DNA of 34,696 nucleotides from Fulvimarina sp. GTDB lineage: Bacteria > Pseudomonadota > Alphaproteobacteria > Rhizobiales > Rhizobiaceae. Below, piece after piece: positions 15,801-23,906 of the stretch (the stretch's first letter is position 1; each line of letters opens with the position of its first letter). The position numbers were made by a program, and so were the translations under genes. Below the pieces are notes generated by a model. It saw only the letters and a list, made by a program, of their open reading frames with translations. It did no database searches and was not told the origin of the DNA. Location of the stretch: NCBI GenBank assembly GCA_002700095.1, contig PACL01000040.1, forward strand, positions 1-34,696, in the 5' to 3' direction.

Positions 15801-16020
15801 GGACGGCGGGACGCGCGACGACGCTCCCGCGGGCCCGGACCTCGGGCCCGATTTCTGGGACAGGGCCGAACTGGTCCTGCCTCGGCCGCTGAAGTCGGTT
15901 CACATCCGGATCGACGAAGACGTGTACGATTTCTTCAAGGCGCAGGGCAAAGGACACCTCACCCGCATGAGCGCGGTTCTGCGATCCTATGTCGAAGCGC
16001 AACGGCAGCGGCAGCGATAA
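15751..16020 (+). CDS. brnA: BrnA-family antitoxin
   Basis: An 89-aa protein whose C-terminal half is a ribbon-helix-helix DNA-binding unit (VHIRIDEDVYDFFKAQGKG, then MSAVLRSYVEAQ). The N-terminal half, including PDFWDRAELV, should wrap the toxin. BrnA binds BrnT and represses the shared promoter. The gene follows and overlaps brnT by 50 bp in another frame, a common arrangement for this pair, with AGGCAGGA before the ATG. Confidence 0.88.
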   Translation: MTENATSRYTLADLMGKDGGTRDDAPAGPDLGPDFWDRAELVLPRPLKSVHIRIDEDVYDFFKAQGKGHLTRMSAVLRSYVEAQRQRQR

Positions 16021-16040
16021 AGACGAGGAGCATCTCGTTT
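16021..16040 (+). terminator. Possible terminator after brnA
   Basis: Immediately after the brnA stop, AGACGAG (16021-16027) pairs with CTCGTTT (16034-16040) around the loop GAGCAT, a seven-pair stem with one G-T pair, ending in TTT. It sits in the 96-bp gap where the plus-strand brnTA pair faces the minus-strand glycosyltransferase operon. Confidence 0.4.
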
Positions 16041-16116
16041 CAGCCCTGACTCTCTCAGAAGCTGCGCAGGGGGCCGCCATTCTCAGCATCGTTCGGCGAG
16101 ACCATGCAGGACGGCC

Positions 16117-17250
16117 TCACCCCGCGATCAGCCGGGCGATCGCCGCTGCCGTCGCCTCGGCGCCTTCGAGGTCGATCGCGGGGGCGGGACGGTCGCGCCG
16201 CGCGTCGGCGCTGACGATCGCGGCCGCGAGGGTCTGCGGCGACAGCGCCGCCCCCGACACCACGTCGAGGAGGCCCATCGCCTCCATCCTGGCCGAGCGG
16301 AAGGCCTGCTCGGTCTCCTCGCCGTCGTCATAGGGCACGACGACGGCCGGGATCTTCGCCCGCATCAGGTTCATCACCGTGTTGTAGCCGGCCTGGGAAA
16401 CCGACAGCGCCGCGCCGTCGAGCAGCGCCTGGAAGCGGGGCGAGAAGCGCTCAACGATGGTCCGCTCGTCCGCCAGACCAGCCAGCCGGGCGAGCTGCGC
16501 CTCGCTCGCCCGGGCGCCGGCGAGGAAATGCCACACCCGGTCGCGGATGTGCGGCGGCGTCAATTCGCGCGCCGCGACCGCGGTATCCAGCAGCGCACCG
16601 GCGGCGGCACCGCCCCCGGCCGACACAACGACCCGGTCGTTCGGCTCCACCGCGCCACGCTCCGCCGCCTCGGTGACATAGCCGGTATAGGCGACGAGGT
16701 CGGCGATCTCGCCGGCATGGGGATAGGTCTCGCCGAAGGTGAAGAGGGCCGGATCGGAATGGACCAGCACCGCCGCAAGGCGCTCGCGCGCCAGTTCGGC
16801 GGCGTATTTCGCCCGCTCCGGATGCTTGGTGGCGACGAGGATGTCGCGCACCGAGGTGACGCATTTCGCCCCGTCCCGCGTCGCCCGCTCGATCAGCGGC
16901 ACGAGCTCGAACTTGAAGCGCCAGCGGCCGAAGGGGAACATCTCCATCAGGACGACGTCGGGCCGCACCCGCTCGTAGACGTCGAGCAGCGCCTGCGTCC
17001 GCCGCGCCTTCCACGCCTCGTCGATCGGCGCCCCCGCCTCGTCGTAGAGCACCTTGAAGTCGGCGCCCTCGATCGCGACCGGCGGCAGCTGGATCACCGC
17101 CGCGTCGGCGAACGGCATCTGCGGCACCGGATGGCCGCCGAGCGCCACCGTCACCTCGATGCCGCGCGCCGCCATGGCGCGGGTGATCAGTTCGCCGCGC
17201 CGCAGATGCCCGACGCCGAGAAGATGCTGGACATGGAAGAGAACGCGCAT
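16117..17250 (-). CDS. MurG-like glycosyltransferase (third gene of trio)
   Basis: A 377-aa two-domain GT-B protein. The N-terminal loop HVQHLLGVGHLRRG resembles the acceptor-side glycine loop of MurG and related family 28 enzymes, and the C-terminal LSVSQAGYNTVMNL is the nucleotide-sugar binding region (family form: SxAGxNT). A glycine run VSAGGGAAAG lies at the domain junction. It shares this architecture with the product of 18422-19666, so the two are distant paralogs. No membrane segment or signal peptide is present; the protein is presumably cytoplasmic or peripheral. The ATG and the stop of the previous gene share one base (TGATG), so the trio is a tight operon. The sugar and acceptor are unknown. 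Confidence 0.82.
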   Translation of the reverse strand: MRVLFHVQHLLGVGHLRRGELITRAMAARGIEVTVALGGHPVPQMPFADAAVIQLPPVAIEGADFKVLYDEAGAPIDEAWKARRTQALLDVYERVRPDVVLMEMFPFGRWRFKFELVPLIERATRDGAKCVTSVRDILVATKHPERAKYAAELARERLAAVLVHSDPALFTFGETYPHAGEIADLVAYTGYVTEAAERGAVEPNDRVVVSAGGGAAAGALLDTAVAARELTPPHIRDRVWHFLAGARASEAQLARLAGLADERTIVERFSPRFQALLDGAALSVSQAGYNTVMNLMRAKIPAVVVPYDDGEETEQAFRSARMEAMGLLDVVSGAALSPQTLAAAIVSADARRDRPAPAIDLEGAEATAAAIARLIAG

Positions 17251-18425
17251 CAGCCGGCCCTTTCGAATGGTGGTGTCGCCGCTTGCGCCGCATGGAAGCG
17301 CCGGCGCGTCTCGCCGAGCAGCCGGTCGAGGGCGGCAGCCGCCGCGCCGATGTCGTGGCGCTCGACGACGTTTCGCCGTGCCGCCGCGCCGCCGGCCGCC
17401 CGCCGCGGCGGATCCAGCAGCGCGCGGACGGCCTCTGAAAAGGCGCCCGGATCGCCCTGCGGAACGAGCCGGCCCGTTTCGCCGTCGCCAACGACGGAGG
17501 CGACGCCAGGGCTCGTTCCGGCGACGACCGGCAGGCCCGCCGCCTGCGCCTCGACCAGCGCCATGCCGAAGGCCTCCTTCACCGCCGGCCAGACATAGAG
17601 GTCGCAGGCGGCAAACAGCCCCGGCACCTCGCCGGACGGAACCTGCCCGAGAAACGTCGCGGCGACCCCTCTTTCGGCAAAAGCCGCCCGCACCTCGGCC
17701 TCGGCCGGTCCCGTCCCGGCGATCAAAAGCTCGAAGCTCTGCGGGGCGATCAGGGACAGCGCCTCGGCGAGGACGCGGTAGGAGGCGAGCTTCTGGTCGG
17801 CCCGCATCATCGCCGCCGCGACCAGCCAGGGCTTGGCGGGATCGAGGGAATGGCGGGCCGCGAGCGATGCCCGCTCGGCCTTTCGCCCCGCCGCCGCGGA
17901 GAGGAAGGGCGCGGCATCGACGAAGGGCGCCAGCGGCTCCATCGGCACGCCGGGCCGCAGATGCGGAGCGACGCCCGCCGCGTCGTTCGGGTTGAGGGTG
18001 AGGACGCAGTCGGCCCGGGCCAGCGCCGCAAGGCTCGCCCGGTAGCCCGTGTCGAACCGCCCGCCCCGCTGCTTTTGCGCGACAGAGGCCTCGGCGACCG
18101 CATAGGGAATGGCGAGCGCCGCCGCGACGGCGGGGCCGAGATGGTCCGGCGCCTTGTGATAGAGGTGATAGGTGAACCAGAGGTCCGGCCGCCTCCCCGG
18201 CTCGGCGAGGACGCGCCCCAGCCGCGCCGCCAGCCTTGCGCCGAGCCGGGCCAGCCGCGCCTGCCGCTCGCGGTGGCCGCGGTCGTAGCTGCGAAAGCGC
18301 GAGACGAGGGCCACCTCGTGGCCACCCCGTTCGAGCGCCGCGACAAGATTGCGCGCGACGAGGCGATCGCCGGAGGCGACTGGATCGTCCGGCGCCTTCA
18401 TCGGCGCGTAGAAGGCGATCCTCAC
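17250..18425 (-). CDS. Family 4-type glycosyltransferase (second gene of trio)
   Basis: A 391-aa GT-B enzyme of the retaining GT4 type. The E-x7-E motif is present at Glu284 to Glu292 (EAFGMALVE), and the linker LLIAGTGPAEAEVRAAF is typical of the family. The N-terminus (MRIAFYAPMKAPDD) lacks the usual signature of any characterised subgroup. It starts within the last codons of the preceding glycosyltransferase gene (4-bp ATGA overlap) and ends sharing a base with the next. It probably adds a hexose or similar sugar to a surface glycan; substrate cannot be read from the sequence. Confidence 0.87.
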   Translation of the reverse strand: MRIAFYAPMKAPDDPVASGDRLVARNLVAALERGGHEVALVSRFRSYDRGHRERQARLARLGARLAARLGRVLAEPGRRPDLWFTYHLYHKAPDHLGPAVAAALAIPYAVAEASVAQKQRGGRFDTGYRASLAALARADCVLTLNPNDAAGVAPHLRPGVPMEPLAPFVDAAPFLSAAAGRKAERASLAARHSLDPAKPWLVAAAMMRADQKLASYRVLAEALSLIAPQSFELLIAGTGPAEAEVRAAFAERGVAATFLGQVPSGEVPGLFAACDLYVWPAVKEAFGMALVEAQAAGLPVVAGTSPGVASVVGDGETGRLVPQGDPGAFSEAVRALLDPPRRAAGGAAARRNVVERHDIGAAAAALDRLLGETRRRFHAAQAATPPFERAG

Positions 18426-19666
18426 GGGCGCCCGGCGACGTGGCGCGGGTCCTGGCGGAGGGAAAGCGAGCGCACGGCCCCCCGCCGTCCGTCGGCGACG
18501 ATGTCGTCGACGAGGCGCCTGATCGTCTCGACGCCGCCGAGCAGCTTGTCGATGGCCGCGGCCTGGGGCCGGTTCTGGCCGGGCAGCGAGCGGATCGCCC
18601 CGGCCATGATCGCGGCGTTCTCCACCTCGTCGTCGAGCAGCATGCGGGCGAGCCCGAGATCCTCGGCCCGCGAGGCGCGGATGAACTGCTCGAGCCGCGG
18701 ATGGCGCCGCGGCACGATGACCGCAGGTTTATCGAAGGACAGGATCTCGCAGAAGGTGTTGTAGCCGCCCATGGCGACGATGCCCTCGGCCCGCTCGAAC
18801 AACGGCTCGATCGAGGCGGCGAAGGTGATCAGGTCGACGCTGTCGAGCTTCTTCGCCCGGGCCTGGAAGTCGCTGGCGAAACCGGTCTCCATGAACGGGC
18901 CGAGCACGATCTTCGCCCGGACCCCGATCGCCGGATCGCTCTCATAGGCCCTCAGCACCCAGTCGACGAGGCGCGCGCCGTCGCCGCCGCCACCCGTCGT
19001 CACCAGCACGAAAGGCCGCTCGCCGATCCGGATCTGGTCCGGCAGCGCGCCGGACGGCTCGTCCGCCCGGGGCAGATAGCCGGTGAACACCGCCCGGTCC
19101 CGGACCCGCTGGGAGATCCCGATCCCCTCCAGGGGATCGCAGATGTCCGGCAGGCCGTAGATCCAGACGTCGTCATAGAGATTTTCGACCGCGGCGAAGG
19201 CGCCCTTGCGGGTCCATTCGTCGGCGAGCCGCGACGGCTCGTCCATGATGTCGCGCAGCCCGAGCACCAGCCGGCAGCCGGTGGTCTTCAGGAAGGCGAG
19301 GCTCTCCTCGACCTCGCCGCGCATGCCCAGCGGCTCCTTGTCGACGAGGAAGATGTCGGGATCGAAGATCTCGGCGGTCTTCTTGATGATCGCCGAGCGG
19401 ATTTCGGTCAGGTCCTCGATCGACAGCCCGGGATTGGACGGCGCGTAGCTCTCGGCGCCGAGCTTGACGACACCGGGCACGCGGATGAAATCGACCTGGG
19501 GCGGGAAGCTGAAGGAGCCGACCACCGGCGATCCGGCGATGATCAGGATCGAGGTGTCCGGCCGATGCGCGACCAGCGCCTGGGCGATCACCCGCGAGCG
19601 CCTCAGATGGCCGAGCCCGAAGGTATCGTGGCTGTAGATCAGGATGCGGGGAGAGCGAGACTGCAT
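18422..19666 (-). CDS. MurG-like glycosyltransferase (first gene of trio)
   Basis: A 414-aa GT-B protein starting MQSRSPRILIYSHDTFGLGH. The N-terminal glycine loop FGLGHLRR, the central TTGGGGDG (223-230) and the C-terminal VAMGGYNTFCEIL (298-309) fit the MurG/UDP-glucuronosyltransferase-like group. Its N-terminal and C-terminal motifs match those of the gene at 16117-17250. It heads the minus-strand operon of three overlapping glycosyltransferase genes and is divergent from the membrane cyclase gene, with about 340 bp between the two starts. No transmembrane helix is seen. Substrate unknown. Confidence 0.83.
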   Translation of the reverse strand: MQSRSPRILIYSHDTFGLGHLRRSRVIAQALVAHRPDTSILIIAGSPVVGSFSFPPQVDFIRVPGVVKLGAESYAPSNPGLSIEDLTEIRSAIIKKTAEIFDPDIFLVDKEPLGMRGEVEESLAFLKTTGCRLVLGLRDIMDEPSRLADEWTRKGAFAAVENLYDDVWIYGLPDICDPLEGIGISQRVRDRAVFTGYLPRADEPSGALPDQIRIGERPFVLVTTGGGGDGARLVDWVLRAYESDPAIGVRAKIVLGPFMETGFASDFQARAKKLDSVDLITFAASIEPLFERAEGIVAMGGYNTFCEILSFDKPAVIVPRRHPRLEQFIRASRAEDLGLARMLLDDEVENAAIMAGAIRSLPGQNRPQAAAIDKLLGGVETIRRLVDDIVADGRRGAVRSLSLRQDPRHVAGRP

Positions 19667-20007
19667 GACGACTCCTGGCGCAGCCTTGATTGTGATGCCG
19701 AGACAGCCCGGGAGCCCGTCTTCGACGCCCCCGGCGGCCGGGCTGAACCCTGTCCGGCAGGCCCCGGCCGGCCATTTGCCGATCCCTCGTGCAACGACCC
19801 GATCCGGTCGCCCTACCTATTGCGTCGCAACCGTTCGATCAAGCGATACGAAACGGAGCGCCGACGATGGCCGCAGCGGCCGGCGCGATCGACGAGCCTT
19901 TCCCGCGTCACATAGAGTTGACGTAATGGAAGCGTTTCGTGGACCATGATTGCAGCGAAGCCTGCACGAGATGGATGATCGTTCGTCCGGAAGCCGGCGG
20001 GAGGAAA
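19667..20007. other. Divergent promoter region, glycosyltransferase operon and membrane cyclase
   Basis: No supported gene. The region separates the minus-strand glycosyltransferase operon from the plus-strand cyclase. It contains a perfect short palindrome TTGCG-T-CGCAA (19820-19830) near the middle and a -35-like TTGACG (19918-19923) facing the cyclase, without a convincing -10 at normal spacing. The shared region makes joint control of the operon and the cyclase possible. The CRP-like palindrome seen near the RTX genes is not present here. Confidence 0.45.
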
Positions 20008-21336
20008 ATGCCGATGGCCTTTTGGGCAATGCGTTCGCCGAGCCCCTTGCCGGCGCGGATCGCCGCCGACATCCTGCGCTTCGACGCGGCGAGCGAGAGG
20101 CTGACCGGCTGGGTGCAGTTCGCCCTCGGCGGCTTCCTTCTGGCCCTCTACCTGATCGCCCCGAAGCCGGTCGATTCGATGTCGCGGAGCCTCGTCCCCC
20201 TCGGCCTTGCCGCCTATCTCGGCCTGACGCTCATCCGGCTCTACTTCTCCTACCGGGCACCGCTGCCGAAGAGCTTCCTGTTCGGCTCGCTGATCGTCGA
20301 CGTCGCCCTGCTCTACGCCCTGATCTGGTCGTTCCATCTGCAATACGAGCAATCCGAGGCCTTCTCCCTGAAGGCCCCGACCATGCTCTACGTCTTCGTC
20401 TTCATCGCGCTCAGGGCGCTGCGCTTCGACCCGATCTGGGTGCTCCTGACCGGCCTCGTCGCCGCGCTGGGCTGGGTGATCATGGTCATCAACGCCATCG
20501 CCCAGGACGGCCGGGACGCCATCACCCGGAGCTTCGTCGAATATATCGACGGGGCCCGCATCCTGATCGGCGCCGAGGTGGACAAGATCGTCGTGATGGT
20601 CGTGGTCTCGGCCATTCTCGCCATCGCCGTGGCGCGGGCCCAGAAACTCGTCCTGCGCACCGCCCGCGACCAGATGGAACGCGCCGAGATCCGAAGGTTC
20701 CTGCCCGCACCGGTGGAGGCGGCGATCACCGGCGCCGACAAGGCGATCGTCGCCGGCGACGGTGTCGAGCGCAACGCCGCGATGCTGATCCTCGACATTC
20801 GCGGCTTTTCGGCGTTTGCGGCCAGCCAGGATCCGAAGGACGTCGTCGCCGCCCTCGTGTCGCTCCATGCCATCGTCGTGCCGATCATCGAGAAGCACGG
20901 CGGCATCGTCGACAAATATCTCGGCGACGGCATGCTGGCGACCTTCGGCGCCGCGCGCGAGAGCGACACGCCGGCCGCCGACGCCCTGAACGCCCTCGGC
21001 GAGATCGTCGAGGCGGCCACCCGCTGGACCGACGAGCACAGCGGCGAGACGGGCCTTCGCTTGTCGCTCAACGGTGCGGTGACGGCGGGACCGGTGATCT
21101 TCGCCGCCCTCGGCGACACGGCACGGCTCGAATATACGGTGATCGGCGAGGCGGTGAACCTCGCCGCCAAGCTCGAGAAGCACAACAAGGCCGAGGGCAC
21201 GGCGGCGCTGACCACCGCCGCGACGCTGGAGGCTGCGATCCTGCAGGGGTTTCGCCCGGAATGCCGGGTGACCCATCTTCCCGCCCGGCGCGTCGCCGGC
21301 GTCGCCGAGCCGCTGGGGCTGGTGGCCCTGGCGTGA
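20008..21336 (+). CDS. Membrane-anchored class III adenylate/guanylate cyclase
   Basis: A 442-aa protein: about six transmembrane helices within residues 33-212, a helical linker, and a C-terminal class III cyclase domain. Metal ligands are Asp263 (ILDIRGFS) and Asp307 (KYLGDGM), the substrate-specifying Lys303 is present as in adenylate cyclases, and Asn384 is kept in EAVNLAAKLE, where Lys replaces the usual Arg. It therefore looks active. Upstream in-frame starts at 19939 exist, but ATG 20008 has GGGAGG at ideal spacing. It is divergent from the glycosyltransferase operon and converges on the GNAT gene with only 37 bp between. Confidence 0.9.
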   Translation: MPMAFWAMRSPSPLPARIAADILRFDAASERLTGWVQFALGGFLLALYLIAPKPVDSMSRSLVPLGLAAYLGLTLIRLYFSYRAPLPKSFLFGSLIVDVALLYALIWSFHLQYEQSEAFSLKAPTMLYVFVFIALRALRFDPIWVLLTGLVAALGWVIMVINAIAQDGRDAITRSFVEYIDGARILIGAEVDKIVVMVVVSAILAIAVARAQKLVLRTARDQMERAEIRRFLPAPVEAAITGADKAIVAGDGVERNAAMLILDIRGFSAFAASQDPKDVVAALVSLHAIVVPIIEKHGGIVDKYLGDGMLATFGAARESDTPAADALNALGEIVEAATRWTDEHSGETGLRLSLNGAVTAGPVIFAALGDTARLEYTVIGEAVNLAAKLEKHNKAEGTAALTTAATLEAAILQGFRPECRVTHLPARRVAGVAEPLGLVALA

Positions 21337-21373
21337 GGCGGGGTGGCACCGGACGGAAGCCGGGCCGCCGGTA

Positions 21374-22390
21374 TCAGGGCAGCTTCTGGTCGAGGAGCAG
21401 CACTTCCGAATAGAGATGATCGACATCGCGCGGGGCGACGTCGGGCGAGCGGTACCAGCGCGGCAGGGGGATCGTCTCGACCTCGCCCGGATCGTCGCCC
21501 GCGTTCATCATCCGCGTGTCGATGGCGAGCACCGCCTTCTCGCCGACCGTGACGAGAGCGGCGATCTCGGCCGCATGGGCCGACAGGAAGTCGGCATTCG
21601 AGGCGTGGAGCACCTCGTGATAGGCGACGGCGTCGCCCTTGAGCTTCCTCTGCCAGACCAGCCAGGTGCCGCCTCCGCCGCCACCGAACCGGCGCGCCGC
21701 CTCGTCCGGCGGGTTTTGCGCATCGGCGAGGCGGGCCGGGCCCGCGCCGTCCGGGCCGCCGGGCTCGATCACCGCATGGTGGATGTCGAGGGCGTGGTGA
21801 TCGTCGAGCATCTGTCGTTCGGCCGCCGAAAGCCTCTTTCGGATCTCGGCGGGGTCGCGGATCAGCTTCAGGTCGCCGGCGCCGTTCTCCCGCGCCCCGC
21901 CGCTGCCGACGCCCTTGCCGGTGCCGTTACCGAATTGGCTGCCGCCCCGATCGTCCCCGGGGTGGCCGGGCCGGAAGAGGCTGCGGGTGGCATCGAGGAC
22001 CGAGAAGCCGAGCGCCCGGATCTTGCGGCCGGTGGCGCGGCGCGCCGTCATCGTCTGGTAGGTGACGTCGGGCTTCGCCATGCCCGACCGCAGCAGTTCG
22101 TCGCCGACGCCGGTGCCGCGATAGTCGGCCATCAGATACCAGGAGGAGAGGTCGCAGAAGCGGCGGGTTCCGGCCGCCGTCTGGCGGTCCGAATAGATCG
22201 TGCCCATGAAGCCGACGATCCGGCCGGCATCCTCGACCAGCCAGCCCCGCTCGCTCGCCTCGGGGCGCCAGGGATAGTCGAGCAGCAACCGCCAGGTCTC
22301 GGCCGGGATGCGGCGGTTCATCTTCTCGTGCAGCAGCGCCGCCACTGCGTCGATGTCCCCCTCGCCGGCCGGCCGGACCCGCGCCGCCAT
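21374..22390 (-). CDS. GNAT-family acetyltransferase with glycine-rich insert
   Basis: A 338-aa protein. The N-terminal 140 residues are a GNAT domain: RPAGEGDIDAVAALL at the start, a central strand pair ending FCDLSSWYLMADYRG, and the acetyl-CoA loop RGTGVG (91-96). The remaining half is family-specific, without a recognised domain, and carries two low-complexity insertions: about 143-172 (Gly/Asp/Asn-rich) and a run of six or more Gly near 226-232. The ATG at 22390 follows the deacetylase stop by 2 bp, so the two genes are one transcript. Together they suggest acyl-group editing of a glycan or other envelope component; this is inference. Confidence 0.78.
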   Translation of the reverse strand: MAARVRPAGEGDIDAVAALLHEKMNRRIPAETWRLLLDYPWRPEASERGWLVEDAGRIVGFMGTIYSDRQTAAGTRRFCDLSSWYLMADYRGTGVGDELLRSGMAKPDVTYQTMTARRATGRKIRALGFSVLDATRSLFRPGHPGDDRGGSQFGNGTGKGVGSGGARENGAGDLKLIRDPAEIRKRLSAAERQMLDDHHALDIHHAVIEPGGPDGAGPARLADAQNPPDEAARRFGGGGGGTWLVWQRKLKGDAVAYHEVLHASNADFLSAHAAEIAALVTVGEKAVLAIDTRMMNAGDDPGEVETIPLPRWYRSPDVAPRDVDHLYSEVLLLDQKLP

Positions 22391-22392
22391 CG

Positions 22393-23202
22393 TCAGCGCA
22401 CCGGGCTCTCGGTGAGGAGCGTGGTGATCGGCACGAAGCGGATGGCCGGATGCGCGCCGACCCGGCCGAGCAGCCGCTCGAGGAACGACCATGTCGCCTC
22501 GTCGTGGTCGAGATGGTGGGTCAGGATGCCGAGAGGCTCGTCCGGATCGGTCATGCCCAGCCGGCGATCGCGAAGCCGTTCGGCGAGGAGCCGGATCAGC
22601 TTCTCGGCCCCGGCGAAGGCCGGCCCGCCCTTCCAGCTCAGAAGATCGAGATGGGCGTTGATCGCGGTAAGGCGCGGCGGCAGGACGAGCGGCGCGTCTT
22701 CGGTGGAGCCCTCGCCGCCCTGGTCCTGGTAGCGCCGGGGCCCGAAGCCCGACAGGCCGAGATACCCCTGTTGCGGCAGGGCCGCCGCCACCGCCGGGTC
22801 GATGCGGTTCCAGGGCGGCACCAGGAAGGGCAGGAAACTCGCGCCGAAGGTCCGCATCAGGATGCGCATGCCGTCGCCGAGCTCGGCGAGAACCGCCTCG
22901 AGCGGCCGCTCGCCGCCGCATTCGACGGCGCGCCGGCCGGGAGCGGCATGATTGGTATGGGCATAGCCATGCTGCAGCACCGTGATGCCGGGGGCAGCGA
23001 GCGCCCCGACGAGATCGGCCTGCATCGCCGCCGGCACCGCGGCGATGGCGATCGGCAGGCGGTGGCGCCGCGCTGCGCCGACCAGCCGGGCGAGCTGCGG
23101 CGTCGCGGCCGCCGCGTCGTCGTCCCGCCACCACAGCGAGATCGCCCGGCCGGCCGCCGCCCACTGGTCGAGTTCCTCGTCGAGAAGGTCGAATGACTGC
23201 AT
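22393..23202 (-). CDS. Polysaccharide deacetylase-like protein (NodB superfamily)
   Basis: A 269-aa protein of the carbohydrate esterase 4-like fold. The Asp pair LWWRDDDA (Asp27, Asp28), the metal motif QHGYAHTNH (His78, His82) and the PPWNR motif correspond to the catalytic Asp, metal-binding triad and substrate-groove Arg of NodB-type deacetylases. There is no signal peptide, so it would act in the cytoplasm, unlike peptidoglycan deacetylases. Start ATG 23202 (MQSFDLLDEELD) begins a natural helix; the longer in-frame extension is Arg/Ser-rich and rejected. It is the first gene of a two-gene operon with the GNAT protein, and is divergent from the small protein gene at 23434. Confidence 0.85.
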   Translation of the reverse strand: MQSFDLLDEELDQWAAAGRAISLWWRDDDAAAATPQLARLVGAARRHRLPIAIAAVPAAMQADLVGALAAPGITVLQHGYAHTNHAAPGRRAVECGGERPLEAVLAELGDGMRILMRTFGASFLPFLVPPWNRIDPAVAAALPQQGYLGLSGFGPRRYQDQGGEGSTEDAPLVLPPRLTAINAHLDLLSWKGGPAFAGAEKLIRLLAERLRDRRLGMTDPDEPLGILTHHLDHDEATWSFLERLLGRVGAHPAIRFVPITTLLTESPVR

Positions 23203-23433
23203 CGTTTGCCTGACGGACAGGTCGCTCCTGCGCGATCGCTGGAATGCCCGGCCGCCGTCTCCCTCGTTGGTGTTCCGCCGCCGGACGAGGCCGAGCCGGC
23301 TCTGGGCTTTCCATTCTCGCAAGGCCGGCGCTGCCGCAAGGCCGCTGTGGCGCCGCCCGGGCAATCTCGACCGGCTCCTGCCGGCTGCCCTGACAAGGGC
23401 CCCCGCGGGGCCTGCCACCCATTGGATACCGCC

Positions 23434-23727
23434 ATGACGCCGTTTTGCGAACCCCTTTCCGCTGGCCCGCTCCCTGGTCCCCACCTTGGCCGGCACTTTG
23501 GCCCGCTTGGCGCCGCGGCATGGCTCGCCACCGCCCTCGTCCGAGCCTTCCTCGGCCCCTCCCGCCGGCGCCTGCAGAGCATCGAGGACATCGATCCCGG
23601 CCTTCTCGCCGACCTCGGTCTCGGCGGGTTTGCCGGCGGCTCGCGGCTGCCGGCCGGCGAGCGGGCGCGCCGCCAGGCGGACATGGCCCGGGAATTCGCC
23701 TCGTGGGGCCGCCCGGCCAGGCGTTGA
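23434..23727 (+). CDS. Small DUF1127-like protein
   Basis: A 97-aa product with a hydrophobic/amphipathic stretch at about 25-41 (LGAAAWLATALVRAFLG), then RRRLQSIEDIDPGLLADLGL, which resembles the short DUF1127 motif (R-rich, L-x-x-L-D-x-x-L-L-x-D-I-G-L). DUF1127 proteins in alphaproteobacteria have been linked to RNA binding, phosphate responses and stress. The N-terminus here is longer and Pro/Gly-rich. No good ribosome site precedes the ATG, so the exact start and even expression are uncertain. Confidence 0.5.
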   Translation: MTPFCEPLSAGPLPGPHLGRHFGPLGAAAWLATALVRAFLGPSRRRLQSIEDIDPGLLADLGLGGFAGGSRLPAGERARRQADMAREFASWGRPARR

Positions 23728-23826
23728 GGCGAGAGCCATGCGAGGCTCGGCGCCCACAGGCCGCGCACCGCCCACACCGGCGGGGATTTGCAGCGGGAAT
23801 TGCTGGTCCCTTATCTTACGCTCGGT

Positions 23827-23832
23827 TATGAT
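23827..23832 (+). promoter_or_regulatory. Candidate -10 element ahead of the two-component operon
   Basis: TATGAT, one base from the consensus, lies 75 bp upstream of the sensor gene start in a locally AT-richer stretch. A TTGCTG at 23800-23805 could be a -35 element, but the spacing of 21 bases is too long, so the promoter may need an activator or the match may be chance. Confidence 0.3.
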
Positions 23833-23906
23833 GGATCCATGTCCATGCGCCAAGGGAACGGGTTCCATCGACCAGCTGAACGGGCGAGACGACGGCCGAC
23901 GCTATA

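Noticed and set aside
15455..16020. brnTA as evidence of a larger mobile island
   Set aside because: No integrase, transposase, direct repeats or tRNA gene was seen around it; only the small cassette itself looks foreign.
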